64,000 nucleotides of DNA from an uncultured Paracoccaceae bacterium (GTDB taxonomy: Bacteria > Pseudomonadota > Alphaproteobacteria > Rhodobacterales > Rhodobacteraceae), in assembly GCA_947501555.1 (NCBI GenBank), contig CANMWG010000001.1, positions 1,922,001-1,986,000 of the forward strand. The letters are read 5' to 3'. This document shows positions 1 through 12,377 of the stretch, piece after piece (within the stretch, counting starts at the first letter, position 1; every line of letters begins with the position of its first letter). The position numbers and the translations under genes are program-made. The notes beneath the pieces are model-generated. The model saw nothing but the letters and a program-made list of their open reading frames with translations, did not search any database and had not been told where the DNA came from.

Positions 1-773
1 TCAACAATCCGCCCATCAACAACGGCCACGCCCTGCCCGGCCGCCTCGGCCTGCGCGAAGGCATCAATCTGACGACGGGCCAAATCCAATTCGGCCTGCG
101 TCGGGGCAAATGCCGCATTCGCAATTTCAACCTGTGCAGGATGGATCAGGGTCTTCCCATCAAAACCTAAGTCACGGCCCTCTTGGCATTCGGCACGCAA
201 CCCATCCTCATCTTTGAATGCATTGTAGACACCATCCAACACAACAACCCCTGCCGCGCGGGCGGCCAGCACAGACATCTGCAAGGCCGTCGTCAAAGCC
301 GCACGACGACGCGTAGTCAAATCCTTGGCCAGATCATTTGTCCCCATCACCAAACCGGCAATTTGTGGATGGGCTGCGATGCTGGCAGCATTCAGGATGC
401 CCTCGGGTGTTTCCATCATCGCCCAAAGGGGGGTGTCAGGCATCAGATTGGCAAACGTATCGACATGCGCAGGTGACGCGACCTTAGGCAACAATACCGC
501 ATCACAATTCATGGCGGATATGGCCTTTGCATCATCCGCCCCCCACGCTGTATCCAGCCCGTTAATGCGCACAACACGCATTCGTGGGGCATAACTGTCC
601 TCACCCGCCAAAGCAGTGGTCAAAGTCACACGTGCGTCGATCTTGGCGTCTGGGGTAACCGCGTCCTCCAAATCAAACAAAATGACATCCACGGGCAGGT
701 CACGCGCCTTTTCCAAGGCGCGCGGCTTCGATCCAGGGATGTAAAGAGCCGAGCGATACGGTCGATAGTGCAT
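1..773 (-). CDS. CoA ester lyase (HpcH/HpaI-CitE family), partial
   Basis: The reading frame starts with ATG at 773 and runs leftward off the window, giving about 257 residues without the C-terminal end. The translation begins MHYRPYRSALYIPGS and has the family motifs DVILFDLEDAV (acidic metal-site region), RINGLDT, LLPKV and a METPEGIL segment, all typical of the CitE/malyl-CoA lyase TIM barrel. Members cleave or hydrolyse CoA esters such as citryl- or malyl-CoA in the cytosol. In Rhodobacteraceae, Mcl2-type malyl-CoA thioesterases belong to this family, and the neighbouring malate dehydrogenase fits C4-acid metabolism, but the exact substrate cannot be read from sequence. Family assignment is secure. 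Confidence 0.85.
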   Translation of the reverse strand, partial: MHYRPYRSALYIPGSKPRALEKARDLPVDVILFDLEDAVTPDAKIDARVTLTTALAGEDSYAPRMRVVRINGLDTAWGADDAKAISAMNCDAVLLPKVASPAHVDTFANLMPDTPLWAMMETPEGILNAASIAAHPQIAGLVMGTNDLAKDLTTRRRAALTTALQMSVLAARAAGVVVLDGVYNAFKDEDGLRAECQEGRDLGFDGKTLIHPAQVEIANAAFAPTQAELDLARRQIDAFAQAEAAGQGVAVVDGRIV

Positions 774-974
774 GGATTTGGCCTCGCAATATTATTGCGC
801 GCAACACGCCATGTTTTGACTGATCATTCAAGCCAAAATCGCGCCGACAAATTCCAAGCCCACCGTCACGGTGTATTAACCAATTTACGTCACATTGGTC
901 ACAGAATTTGTTCCACTTGCCTGACTGCGACGGACGACATGCCGCGGTCTCCCTCTCGCTAAAAGGTGAACCAA

Positions 975-1289
975 ATGAAGCGTAATTTATTTCTTATGTC
1001 CTTCGGCATTGGCGCGATGATGCTGGCCGCAAATAACTCTAGCGCACAGACACGTAGCTGCGCCCCACACGAAGCCGTCGTCGAACGACTTGCGGTAAGA
1101 TATGGTGAAAGTCGGCAATCAATCGGACTTGGCGCCGACAATTCCGTGATTGAGGTTTTTGCCTCGATGGACACCGGCACATGGACCATCACCATGACCC
1201 AACCGGGCGGCCCGACATGCCTTGTTGCGGCGGGTCAAGCGTTCCAACAACTCAGTGAGCCGCTACCAGATGATGATCAGGGCACCTGA
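975..1289 (+). CDS. Small exported protein, function unknown
   Basis: The protein has about 104 residues. A GTG at 966 is in frame, but ATG 975 is preferred because an AAGG element lies about 8 bases before it. The N-terminus MKRNLFLMSFGIGAMMLAAN followed by SSAQ is a Sec signal peptide with a probable AxA-type cleavage site. The mature part contains two Cys residues that could form a disulfide and no domain that I recognise. It is transcribed divergently from the CoA ester lyase, with about 200 bp of presumed promoter DNA between them. A periplasmic location is inferred from the signal peptide. Confidence 0.6.
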   Translation: MKRNLFLMSFGIGAMMLAANNSSAQTRSCAPHEAVVERLAVRYGESRQSIGLGADNSVIEVFASMDTGTWTITMTQPGGPTCLVAAGQAFQQLSEPLPDDDQGT

Positions 1290-1414
1290 TCGGACTGCAG
1301 CGACCTCGTCGACATCAAACCCCATGCGCGCAGCCAGCGTTTGCGCGTGTTTTGGCCACGGTCTTACAACCAAGTAGTGGCACGGCATTTAGTCAAAGGG
1401 CGATTCGCAGTTGC

Positions 1415-2173
1415 TCACCCCTGGAACAAAATCTGGCTCAATCCGTCCCAAATCAGCTTAGATGACAAGATAAGCAGTGCCCAAATAATAACCCGGAAGA
1501 ACAGTTTTTCGGGCACGACACGAACCAATTTCACACCCAACAGTACAGCCATAGCGGCGGGGATCATCAAGATCGCCGCCGTCTTTAGGTTGCCCCAGCT
1601 CAATTGCCCCAAAAGATAATAGGGGATCAGCTTGACGACATTCACATAGGCGAATGCGACGACCAACGTGCCGACAAAGGTGATCTTTTCCAAGCGCAAC
1701 GGCAGGGTGAAGACCTGATAAGGCACGGCACCCGAATGGCTGACGAAACTGGTAAAGCCTGCGGTTGCACCCCAGAATAGACCTGACCGCCAACGCGGAT
1801 CACGTGGTGTCGTATCAACGTTGCGGCGCAACATGGTCGCCACTGCAAAGACCGCTCCCATCAACCCCAATAGCAATGTTACTTGTGCCTCTGACACAAG
1901 ATCAACTGTCAGATAGCCAAACAACACACCAAGTGGCATGGCGACAAACATGATACGCAAAACCTGACGGTTGTAGGTCTTGCGGTAGGCCCACAGGCTA
2001 ACGACATCCGCTGCTAGATAGACCGGCAAGAGCAGTCCTGCCGCTGCGATTGGTGAGATAACCAACGCCAAAGCGGGCACGGCTAGCGATGCGGCCATAG
2101 GCACACCGCCCTTGCCAAGGCCCAGAAAAACAGCGGCTGCACAAGCAGCCAGCCAAAATGCCATTCCATCCAA
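1415..2173 (-). CDS. TauE/SafE-family membrane permease
   Basis: The protein has 252 residues and is strongly hydrophobic, with about seven or eight membrane segments and the N-terminal GLGKGG signature of the TauE/SafE (DUF81) sulfite/anion exporter family. The first in-frame start is TTG at 2173; ATG at 2164 is an alternative and neither has a convincing Shine-Dalgarno sequence. The family moves sulfite, sulfoacetate or related small anions across the inner membrane, and the substrate here is unknown. It is divergent from mdh, with about 100 bp between the starts. Confidence 0.8.
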   Translation of the reverse strand: MDGMAFWLAACAAAVFLGLGKGGVPMAASLAVPALALVISPIAAAGLLLPVYLAADVVSLWAYRKTYNRQVLRIMFVAMPLGVLFGYLTVDLVSEAQVTLLLGLMGAVFAVATMLRRNVDTTPRDPRWRSGLFWGATAGFTSFVSHSGAVPYQVFTLPLRLEKITFVGTLVVAFAYVNVVKLIPYYLLGQLSWGNLKTAAILMIPAAMAVLLGVKLVRVVPEKLFFRVIIWALLILSSKLIWDGLSQILFQG

Positions 2174-2203
2174 TAGAAGGTCCGATCTTCATCACTTATC
2201 TAG

Positions 2204-3244
<1,041 letters not shown>

Positions 3245-3263
3245 GCTCTGCAACAAGATACGA

Positions 3264-3293
3264 AAAAGGGGCGTCCAACCGGGCGCCCCTTTT
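3264..3293 (+). terminator. Rho-independent terminator of mdh
   Basis: Ten-base perfect arms AAAAGGGGCG and CGCCCCTTTT flank a ten-base loop, 20 bp after the mdh stop codon. The run of four T residues closes the stem and the A residues opposite make it usable from the other strand too, where the convergent lipoprotein gene ends at 3314. Confidence 0.85.
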
Positions 3294-3313
3294 GGTAACA
3301 AACAACGCCCGAC

Positions 3314-3676
3314 TTAGCAGCTAATGACGATCGTCCAGGTTTTGTCTGCCGCATCATAAACGTCCTGGCTGGACAGTCGGCTCAGATTACCTGCGCATCC
3401 ACGCGACTTGATGTAGATAGCCGCAGTTGAGCTTGCGACCCGGGCCCCATTTTCAAACGCCAGTGAACGGCCTGCGGGGGTCACAGTGATGTAATAGGGG
3501 CTGTCCTGCGAGACGGTATAGGTGCGCATGTCATAGCGCCGCCCATCCGTTCCGACATACCCGTCAACACGGTTCTCGGTCACTTCCACGGCCTCGTCAG
3601 GCAAAGTACCCCCACCAGCGTTCGAACACGCGGTCAAAGCCACAGCCGCCATCGCGGCAAAAACCCAGTTTTTCAT
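3314..3676 (-). CDS. Small lipoprotein, function unknown
   Basis: The protein has 120 residues. The N-terminus MKNWVFAAMAAVALTACSN is a lipoprotein signal peptide with the lipobox LTAC, so Cys17 should be lipid-modified and the protein anchored in the envelope. The mature part has two more Cys residues, one in a C-terminal TWTIVISC strand, and no domain that I can name. It converges with mdh across the shared terminator. Confidence 0.65.
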   Translation of the reverse strand: MKNWVFAAMAAVALTACSNAGGGTLPDEAVEVTENRVDGYVGTDGRRYDMRTYTVSQDSPYYITVTPAGRSLAFENGARVASSTAAIYIKSRGCAGNLSRLSSQDVYDAADKTWTIVISC

Positions 3677-3749
3677 ATTTTCCTCACTTTTCGATGCCCA
3701 TTTGGCGTGACCCTAGTCCGGTCCGGCAAGAACGACCAGAGGCAGCAAC

Positions 3750-4793
3750 CTATTCCTTTGGCTGCAGGCCGTACCCGCGCAAGACTTCGCCCTTGTGATC
3801 CCAAAGCCAGGCATCAAAGGCCTGGGTGGACAGATCTAAACGATCGCCCGGAAAAACCGCCTCTAAGGCGGACCATGGATCAAATTCAGCCTCCAACCAC
3901 AATCCAAGTACATGCAATTGAGCAATCAGCGCGGGATCTGCCCGTTTCAGTTGGTCATGGATCTCATATCCAGCCTTGGCGTCAGCGAGGATCGCATCAA
4001 TCTGGCGCTGACGATGCTGTGATGGGGACATACCGTTGTGGCGCAGAAACGCATCCGCCTTGCGGAGCAGCTTATAGACCCAATGCAGCTGGGTCAGCCC
4101 GTCGAAATGCAACAGCTCCACACCCGACAACGGCACAGCCGGAACCTCTGCACCCTGCGCAGACGGCCGATGGATCGAGACCTCAAACCCCTGCCCCACC
4201 CGGCTAAACGCCTTGCCGATGACATGCCCGGTCAAACCGCGCTGGCTCAGACGATAGTGCGGACCAAACAACGCGCGCGCCGCATCAGGCTTGCCATGAA
4301 ACGGTCTGCGAAAACCACCCGTTAGAATATTTTTTCCTGCGCTGTCCGGTTCAAACACACGTTCCGCAACCGGCAAGGTGGCGCAATTGAAGGAAGTGGG
4401 CACTTCTGACAGACAATAACCAATCCGGCGCTGTGGCAAAACATACTCATCCGCATCACAGTGCAGCAGCCAATCGGTCCGCACAGTGCGATAGGCATCT
4501 GTGGCATTGTGCAATTGCCTGGTCTGATGCTTCTGCGGGCGGCGCTTTCCCAACCGGGCCCAATGGGCGGCATCGCAAAGCACAACGCGAACGTTTGGCA
4601 GTGCGCGCATCATTGCGGTCGCTGGATCATCAGGACGGTCGAAGTACAAAATCACCTCTGATGCACCAAGATGCAGATACCACGCGACAAACAGCTGAAT
4701 GAGTACCGGCGGTTCGTCGACCGTCGCGACAACGGACCAAGTTGATTTCATGTCTGCCATGCCTCTGGGTATCATCTGCGCGAATCTTTTCAA
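3750..4793 (-). CDS. Glycosyltransferase family 2-like protein
   Basis: The frame gives 347 residues. An internal ATG at 4751 (MKST) has an AGAGG element 9 bases upstream and may be the true start. Near residues 15-45 is the nucleotide-sugar fold start (WSVVATVDEPPVLIQLFVAW), and near residue 112 is a DxD-type metal/sugar-nucleotide motif in LLHCDADEYV. This resembles the Glyco_tranf_2_4 group often found in Rhodobacteraceae. Acceptor and product are unknown. It diverges from sucC across the double TGTGATCACA site, so the same regulator could affect both directions. Confidence 0.7.
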   Translation of the reverse strand: MKRFAQMIPRGMADMKSTWSVVATVDEPPVLIQLFVAWYLHLGASEVILYFDRPDDPATAMMRALPNVRVVLCDAAHWARLGKRRPQKHQTRQLHNATDAYRTVRTDWLLHCDADEYVLPQRRIGYCLSEVPTSFNCATLPVAERVFEPDSAGKNILTGGFRRPFHGKPDAARALFGPHYRLSQRGLTGHVIGKAFSRVGQGFEVSIHRPSAQGAEVPAVPLSGVELLHFDGLTQLHWVYKLLRKADAFLRHNGMSPSQHRQRQIDAILADAKAGYEIHDQLKRADPALIAQLHVLGLWLEAEFDPWSALEAVFPGDRLDLSTQAFDAWLWDHKGEVLRGYGLQPKE

Positions 4794-4833
4794 ACGGCCA
4801 TTGGAACGTCACGTAAGTGCCAGTCCCGAATTT

Positions 4834-4864
4834 TGTGATCACACGCTCAAAAAGTGTGATCACA
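4834..4864. promoter_or_regulatory. Double palindromic operator upstream of sucC
   Basis: Two exact copies of the palindrome TGTGATCACA lie at 4834-4843 and 4855-4864. Their centres are 21 bp apart, two turns of the helix, and they form a larger inverted repeat with flanking AC/GT and T/A bases. They sit about 100 bp before the sucC start and 30-40 bp before the divergent glycosyltransferase frame. The same decamer occurs directly upstream of the GntR/FCD gene (16878-16887), so that protein is the natural candidate to bind here. Binding is inferred. Confidence 0.65.
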
Positions 4865-4961
4865 AATGTCGAATAATCTGCAAATTAGGGAAAATTGGGT
4901 TAGAAACCCTTAAACTGTTGTGGTCTAAATACGGCAACCGAAGCCAAATTGGACAAGTCTC

Positions 4962-6155
4962 ATGAACATCCACGAATATCAGGCCAAAGCCCTCCTGCGC
5001 AGCTATGGCGCGCCCGTTTCTGATGGACGCCCCGTGATGCGCGCTGAAGAAGCAAAAACCGCTGCCGGCGAACTCGACGGACCACTTTGGGTCGTAAAGG
5101 CGCAAATCCACGCCGGTGGCCGGGGCAAAGGCAAATTCAAAGAAGCCGACGCTGGCGAAGCGGGCGGTGTGCGTCTTGCCAAATCGGTCGAAGAAGCCGC
5201 CGAAGAAGCCAAAAAGATGCTCGGCCGCACCCTGGTCACACATCAGACGGGTCCAGTAGGCAAAGTCGTCAATCGGATTTATATCGAAGACGGCTCCGGC
5301 ATCGAAACCGAAATGTACCTCGCCCTCTTGGTGGACCGGCAGACAAGCCGCATTGGCTTTGTCGTGTCGACTGAAGGCGGGATGGACATCGAAGAAGTCG
5401 CCGAAAACACGCCCGAGAAAATCTTGAACTTCACCGTCGACCCCGCCACAGGCTATCAACCTTTTCACGGACGTCGCGTTGCATTTGCGCTGGGACTGGA
5501 AGGTCAGCAGGTCAAGCAATGTGTGAAACTGATGGGCCAACTCTACACAGCCTTCGTGGAAAAAGACATGGAGATGCTGGAAATCAACCCGCTGATCGTC
5601 ACCGACAAAGGTGATCTGAAAGTACTCGACGCCAAGGTGTCCTTTGACGGCAACGCCATCTACCGCCACGCGGACATCGGCGCGCTGCGCGACGAAACCG
5701 AAGAAGACCCCAAAGAACTGGCCGCCTCGAAATTCGACCTGAACTATATCGCACTCGACGGCGAAATCGGCTGCATGGTGAACGGCGCGGGTCTGGCCAT
5801 GGCGACGATGGATATCATCAAGCTTTACGGGGCAGAGCCTGCCAACTTCCTCGACGTGGGCGGCGGCGCCACCAAGGAAAAAGTGACCGAAGCGTTCAAG
5901 ATCATCACCTCCGACCCCAACGTCAAAGGGATCCTGGTGAACATCTTCGGCGGCATCATGCGCTGCGACGTGATTGCGGAAGGCGTGATCGCCGCGGTGA
6001 AAGAGGTCGGCTTGCAAGTCCCTCTCGTCGTGCGTCTGGAAGGCACAAACGTCGAAAAAGGCAAAGAGATCATCAACAACTCCGACGTTGACGTCATCGC
6101 CGCCGACGACCTGAAAGACGGCGCCGAAAAGATTGTGAAGGCCGTAAAGGGCTAA
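4962..6155 (+). CDS. sucC: Succinyl-CoA synthetase (ADP-forming) beta subunit
   Basis: The 397-residue subunit pairs with SucD to convert succinyl-CoA to succinate with formation of a nucleoside triphosphate. The start [12 protein letters not shown] is the conserved family N-terminus. It has an ATP-grasp fold with [11 protein letters not shown], the EINPLIV metal-site segment and the C-terminal [10 protein letters not shown] and VRLEGTN signatures. The Shine-Dalgarno is weak (GGACAAG). Transcription probably begins downstream of the double operator, and sucD follows after 53 bp. Confidence 0.97.
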   Translation: MNIHEYQAKALLRSYGAPVSDGRPVMRAEEAKTAAGELDGPLWVVKAQIHAGGRGKGKFKEADAGEAGGVRLAKSVEEAAEEAKKMLGRTLVTHQTGPVGKVVNRIYIEDGSGIETEMYLALLVDRQTSRIGFVVSTEGGMDIEEVAENTPEKILNFTVDPATGYQPFHGRRVAFALGLEGQQVKQCVKLMGQLYTAFVEKDMEMLEINPLIVTDKGDLKVLDAKVSFDGNAIYRHADIGALRDETEEDPKELAASKFDLNYIALDGEIGCMVNGAGLAMATMDIIKLYGAEPANFLDVGGGATKEKVTEAFKIITSDPNVKGILVNIFGGIMRCDVIAEGVIAAVKEVGLQVPLVVRLEGTNVEKGKEIINNSDVDVIAADDLKDGAEKIVKAVKG

Positions 6156-6208
6156 TCCGTAGGGTGGGTGAAACCCACGCGATACAAAGAATTTAAGGAG
6201 CCACCAAC

Positions 6209-7090
6209 ATGGCCATTCTCGTAAACGAAAACACACGCGTCATCTGTCAGGGCCTTACCGGCTCGCAGGGGACATTCCACTCTGAACAAGCCATTGCTTA
6301 TGGCACCAAAATGGTCGGCGGCGTGACCCCCGGCAAAGGTGGTCAGACACATCTGGACCTTCCGATCTTCAACTCGGTGCATGAGGCAAAAGCGACAACC
6401 GAAGCCAACGCCTCGGTCATCTACGTGCCGCCCCCCTTTGCGGCGGACAGTATTCTCGAAGCCATCGACGCCGAAATGGAACTGATCATCTGCATCACCG
6501 AAGGCATCCCTGTGCTCGACATGATGCGGGTTAAAAAGGCGCTGGAAGGCTCCGCTTCACGTCTGATCGGGCCAAACTGCCCCGGCGTGATCACGCCTGA
6601 CGCGTGCAAAATCGGCATCATGCCCGGCCACATCCACAAACGCGGCAGCGTGGGCGTTGTGTCCCGCTCCGGCACGCTGACCTATGAGGCGGTCAAACAG
6701 ACTTCCGACAGCGGCCTAGGCCAGTCCACAGCCGTGGGCATCGGCGGCGACCCGATTAAGGGCACCGAGCATATCGACGTGCTCGACATGTTCCTCGACG
6801 ATGATGAGACGCACTCGATGATCATGATCGGCGAAATCGGTGGATCTGCGGAAGAAGAAGCCGCCGAATTCCTGACCGAACAGAAGAAAAAAGGGCGCTG
6901 GAAGCCAACAGCCGGTTTCATCGCCGGACGCACAGCGCCTCCGGGCCGCCGTATGGGCCACGCCGGTGCGATTGTCGCTGGCGGCAAAGGCGACGCGGAA
7001 AGCAAAATCGAAGCGATGAAATCCGCCGGGATCATCGTGGCCGACAGCCCCGCGACATTGGGCGAGGCTGTGCTGAAAGCGATCGGCTAA
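6209..7090 (+). CDS. sucD: Succinyl-CoA synthetase (ADP-forming) alpha subunit
   Basis: The 293-residue partner of SucC binds CoA and carries the phospho-histidine. Visible are the N-terminal CoA-binding [11 protein letters not shown], the Rossmann-type [20 protein letters not shown], and the active-site His in [20 protein letters not shown] 8 bases before ATG 6209 is a strong ribosome site. The next gene in the operon starts after a long palindrome. Confidence 0.97.
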   Translation: MAILVNENTRVICQGLTGSQGTFHSEQAIAYGTKMVGGVTPGKGGQTHLDLPIFNSVHEAKATTEANASVIYVPPPFAADSILEAIDAEMELIICITEGIPVLDMMRVKKALEGSASRLIGPNCPGVITPDACKIGIMPGHIHKRGSVGVVSRSGTLTYEAVKQTSDSGLGQSTAVGIGGDPIKGTEHIDVLDMFLDDDETHSMIMIGEIGGSAEEEAAEFLTEQKKKGRWKPTAGFIAGRTAPPGRRMGHAGAIVAGGKGDAESKIEAMKSAGIIVADSPATLGEAVLKAIG

Positions 7091-7099
7091 ATTGACTCT

Positions 7100-7168
7100 G
7101 AGGTCCCGGATCAAGTCCGGGACTTCGCAAACCGTGATACCGCAGTCCCGGACTTGATCCGGGACCTC
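7100..7168. repeat. 25-bp perfect inverted repeat of nested palindromes
   Basis: Arms at 7100-7124 and 7144-7168 are perfect reverse complements separated by 19 bp. Each arm is itself a hairpin (GTCCCGGA, TCAAG, TCCGGGAC). From general knowledge, palindromes of this GTCCCGGA type recur in many alphaproteobacterial genomes, so this is probably a dispersed repeat. It lies inside the TCA operon between sucD and the DUF805 gene, where it could act as a transcript-stabilising or partly terminating structure. Confidence 0.8.
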
Positions 7169-7183
7169 AAACAGGACCCCGCC

Positions 7184-7645
7184 ATGGGACCCGCAGACGC
7201 AATCAAGACTTGCCTTGCTAAGTCGTTCCAAGTCAAAGGCCGCGCCTCGCGGTCGGAATTTTGGTGGCCGACTTTCTCTCTCTGCGGCTTGGCGGTCCTT
7301 CTGTTTTTCCTGATAGAAGATGCAGCATATCGCGACGTATCCGACGCGCTGGTCGCAACTGCGTTCATCTTTCCTGCATTAGCTATTACAGTGTTGTTGA
7401 CCCTGGGGGTACGTCGCATGCATGACATAGAAGTCCACGGTCTGTGTTGGAGTATTCTTGCGTTTATTGGCAGTCTCCCGTTTCAATTGATGTATCTATC
7501 GAATTTACCGATTGAGAGTTATGGTTTGATCCTGCTAATTTTCTTAAACCCAATCATTACTATCGTTTCTTGCATCCTGGCGGCCTTGCCCTCCGATACC
7601 GGCACCAACAAGTACGGCCCTAACCCTCACGAGGTCCCCTCATGA
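7184..7645 (+). CDS. DUF805 membrane protein
   Basis: The protein has 153 residues from ATG 7184. A TTG at 7154 is in frame but lies inside the upstream palindrome and is rejected. Family marks are GRASRSEFWW near residue 19, four hydrophobic segments, a cytoplasmic RRMHD motif and the C-terminal NKYGPNP. DUF805 proteins are small inner-membrane proteins of unknown function. Its stop overlaps the sucA start by four bases (ATGA), so it is co-translated with the 2-oxoglutarate dehydrogenase genes. It is richer in A+T than the TCA genes around it, which may mark a later insertion into the operon. Confidence 0.8.
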   Translation: MGPADAIKTCLAKSFQVKGRASRSEFWWPTFSLCGLAVLLFFLIEDAAYRDVSDALVATAFIFPALAITVLLTLGVRRMHDIEVHGLCWSILAFIGSLPFQLMYLSNLPIESYGLILLIFLNPIITIVSCILAALPSDTGTNKYGPNPHEVPS

Positions 7646-10598
7646 ACGACCAATCCCCCAACGACGTCTTCCACGCCTCCTCATTCTTGCAGGGGCATAA
7701 CGCCGAGTACGTGGAACAGCTCTACGCCCGCTACGCCGACAACCCCAATGCGGTTGACGAAAGCTGGCAAGCGTTCTTCAAATCCTTGGGCGATGCACCG
7801 ACGGACGCCAAGGCCGAGGCCGCAGGCCCGTCTTGGGGCCGCATGGATTGGCCACCGGTTCCGAACGATGACCTGACAGCCGCACTTGACGGCCAATGGC
7901 CCGCCGAACCCGAAGCGGCAGGCAAGAAAATCAAGTCCAAAGCCGCTGAAAAGGGCGTCGCTCTGGACGAAGCCCAGGTCCGTGCCGCCGTGCTGGACAG
8001 TATCCGCGCGCTGATGATCATCCGCGCCTACCGGATCCGTGGGCATCTGATCGCCGATCTTGATCCACTGGGCATGCGTGAAAACACACCGCACCCCGAG
8101 CTTGACCCAAAATCCTACGGCTTCACAGCAGCCGACATGGACCGCCCGATCTTTATCGACAACGTGCTCGGGCTCGAAGTGGCCACGATGAACGAGATCC
8201 TCGCCATCGTGCAGCGGACCTATTGCGGCACCTTCGCCCTACAATACATGCATATTTCCAACCCCGAAGAAGCGGGCTGGCTGAAAGAACGGATCGAAGG
8301 TTACGGTAAGGAAATCGCCTTTACCAAGGAAGGGCGCAAGGCGATCCTGAACTCACTGGTCGAGGCCGAGGGTTTTGAGAAATTCCTGCACGTCAAATAC
8401 ATGGGCACCAAGCGGTTTGGCCTTGATGGTGGCGAAAGCCTGATCCCTGCGATGGAACAGATCATCAAACGGGGCGGGCAACTTGGCATCGATGAAATCA
8501 TCATCGGCATGCCACACCGGGGCCGCCTGTCGGTGCTCGCCAATGTGATGGAAAAACCCTATCGGGCCATTTTCAATGAATTCCAAGGCGGTAGTTTCAA
8601 GCCAGAAGACGTGGATGGGTCCGGCGATGTGAAATATCACCTCGGCGCATCCTCTGACCGCGCCTTTGACGACAATGAAGTGCACCTATCGCTGACCGCG
8701 AACCCTTCTCACCTCGAGGCCGTGAATCCAGTGGTCATCGGCAAAGTGCGCGCCAAGCAAGACCAGAAAAACGATACAGACCGCACGCGCGTCATGGGCG
8801 TCCTACTGCACGGTGATGCCGCATTTGCGGGGCAAGGTGTGGTCGCAGAAGGCTTCGGTCTGTCCGGCCTGAAGGGGCATAAAACCGGCGGCACCATGCA
8901 TATCGTGGTCAACAACCAAATCGGCTTCACGACGGCGCCGCATTTCTCACGCAGCTCCCCCTACCCCACAGACATCGCCTTGATGGTCGAAGCGCCGATC
9001 TTCCACGTCAACGGGGACGACCCAGAGGCCGTGGTGCATGCGGCCCGTGTCGCCACTGAATTCCGTCAGAAATTCCACAAAGACGTGGTGCTGGACATCA
9101 TCTGCTACCGCCGGTTCGGCCACAACGAAGGCGATGAGCCGATGTTCACCAACCCGGTGATGTACAAGAAGATCAAAAAGCAAAAGACCACGCTGACACT
9201 CTATACCGAAAGACTGGTCCAGGACGGGCTGATCCCGGAAGGCGAAATCGAAGACATGAAAGCGGCTTTCCAGGCGCATCTGAATGATGAGTTTGAGGCC
9301 GGCAAGACCTATAAACCGAATAAAGCCGATTGGCTTGACGGGAAGTGGTCGCATCTGGACCACAAAGAAGAAGACTATCAGCGCGGGGTCACTGCGATTG
9401 AAGAGTCCACATTTGACGCCGTGGGCGAAGCGCTCAGCAAAGCACCTGAAAACTTCCCTCTGCACAAGACCGTGGGCCGGCTGATTGGCACCAAAGGCAA
9501 GATGTTCGAAACCGGGGAAGGGATCGACTGGGCAACAGGTGAGGCATTGGCCTTTGGCTCGCTGCTAACCGAAGGCTATCCCGTGCGGCTGTCCGGCCAG
9601 GATTGTACACGCGGCACATTTAGCCACCGACACTCCGGCCTGATCAACCAGGACACCGAAGAACGGTACTACCCGCTGAACCATATCCGCGACGGCCAAG
9701 CACAGTATGAAGTGATCGACAGTATGCTGTCAGAATACGCCGTGTTGGGCTTTGAATACGGATACTCGCTAGCCGAACCGAATGCGCTGACGCTCTGGGA
9801 AGCACAGTTTGGCGACTTCGCCAACGGCGCGCAGATCATGTTCGACCAGTTCATTTCCTCGGGGGAATCGAAGTGGTTGCGGATGTCAGGCCTCGTCTGC
9901 CTGCTGCCCCATGGGTATGAGGGCCAAGGGCCTGAACACTCCTCGGCACGGCTGGAACGGTTCCTGACCATGTGCGGCGGCGACAACTGGATCGTGGCCA
10001 ACTGCACCACGCCTGCAAATTATTTCCACCTGCTGCGGCGTCAGCTGCATCGGACCTTCCGCAAACCGCTGATCTTGATGACACCAAAATCGCTGCTACG
10101 GCACAAAATGGCTGTGTCGAAGAAGGAAGAATTCACCACAGGCTCCAGCTTCCACCGGGTACTGTGGGACGACGCGGAACAGGGGAACTCTGACACCAAA
10201 CTGGTGGCCGACGATAAGATCAAAAAGGTCGTGATGTGTTCGGGCAAGGTCTATTATGACCTGCTGGAAGAACGGGATAAACGTGGGATCACGGATGTCT
10301 ACATCCTGCGGTTCGAACAATTCTATCCCTTCCCGGCACAATCCGCGGTCAAGGAATTGGAACGCTTCAAACAAGCCGAAATGGTCTGGTGCCAAGAAGA
10401 GCCGCGCAACCAAGGCGCTTGGAGCTTTATCGAACCCAACATCGAATGGGTCCTGACCCGGATCAAAGCCAAACACGCCCGACCCGCCTACGCAGGCCGC
10501 GCGGCATCTGCCTCACCCGCAACGGGATTGGCCAGCAAACACAAAGCAGAACAAGAAGCGCTCGTGAATGACGCGCTGACGATCAAAGGAACACAGTC

Positions 10599-10602
<4 letters not shown>
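7642..10602 (+). CDS. sucA: 2-oxoglutarate dehydrogenase E1 component
   Basis: The 986-residue thiamine-diphosphate enzyme decarboxylates 2-oxoglutarate and passes the succinyl group to the lipoyl arm of SucB. The N-terminal helical segment ([16 protein letters not shown]) that anchors E1 in the complex is present, as are the ThDP core motifs [14 protein letters not shown] and the GDGAFAGQ-like [12 protein letters not shown]. The C-terminal half has the transketolase-like pyrimidine domain ([16 protein letters not shown]). Four-base ATGA overlaps at both ends indicate coupled translation with the DUF805 gene and sucB. Confidence 0.97.
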
Positions 10603-11789
<1,187 letters not shown>

Positions 11790-11793
11790 CTGC

Positions 11794-12207
11794 ATGTTTG
11801 AAGTTAGTGACAGTTACCAATTCTGGGCAATCTTCGGATTAGTCGTTGTCATGGGCTTCTACATACAAAGAATTGATAAGCGGCAACGGCAGCTTAATGC
11901 TCGTCTAGGCCGCTTATCCTTGACGTTCAAAAAGATTGAGAACGATCTGAATGCAATTCAAGGCTCTATCTTGATATTGGCAAAAAATGATGGCGAAGCT
12001 TTTGATCGGGTAGCAAAAATCCGAGACCGTAGACCCGTACTTTTCCGCCATATTGTAGAACAGATGGAAAGCACTGCGGACATTTTACGTGGTCTTGAAA
12101 GACCCGACAAGGATGACGATCCAAATTTCTGGAAAGGCAATCTTGCGGATCGGATGCAGTTACCCAAAGATTTAGCTGAGGCGCGTGGATCGGACGATTT
12201 AGAGTGA
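11794..12207 (+). CDS. Small membrane-anchored coiled-coil protein, unknown
   Basis: The protein has 137 residues and starts 4 bp after the sucB stop. One N-terminal membrane segment (FWAIFGLVVVMGFYI) is followed by a charged region (residues 30-70) with coiled-coil character and an acidic tail. Base composition is more A+T-rich than the flanking TCA genes. I do not recognise the family. Position suggests read-through expression from the suc operon, but no role in the cycle can be inferred. Confidence 0.55.
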   Translation: MFEVSDSYQFWAIFGLVVVMGFYIQRIDKRQRQLNARLGRLSLTFKKIENDLNAIQGSILILAKNDGEAFDRVAKIRDRRPVLFRHIVEQMESTADILRGLERPDKDDDPNFWKGNLADRMQLPKDLAEARGSDDLE

Positions 12208-12257
12208 CATGGCAAATACCACGGTTTCATGATTTTCCGGTGTCCACTCAACACAAG

Positions 12258-12340
12258 GGCAGCTCCCGGACCTCGGGGTGGGTGCGAAGCGCCCTCCCCA
12301 TGGGGGAGGTCCGGGCGCTGCCCGGCGATGCCGGGCGGGA
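12258..12340. repeat. GC-rich nested hairpin repeat
   Basis: Two adjacent hairpins fill most of the gap between the coiled-coil gene and the YkuD gene. The first has arms CAGCTCCCGGACCT and AGGTCCGGGCGCTG (one mismatch) around an inner CCTCCCC/GGGGAGG hairpin. The second is GCCCGGC-GAT-GCCGGGC. This looks like a dispersed alphaproteobacterial repeat, possibly also limiting read-through. Confidence 0.6.
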
Positions 12341-12377
12341 CATTCCCGCAAGCACAAAGCCATCATGAAGTTGTAAA

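Noticed and set aside
4860..6236. Long open frame of 458 codons on the minus strand over sucC
   Set aside because: It is antisense to a certain gene, rich in His/Phe/Asp from complement codons, and shows no family motif.
7154..7183. TTG start at 7154 for the DUF805 gene
   Set aside because: It lies inside the palindrome; ATG 7184 gives the normal family N-terminus.
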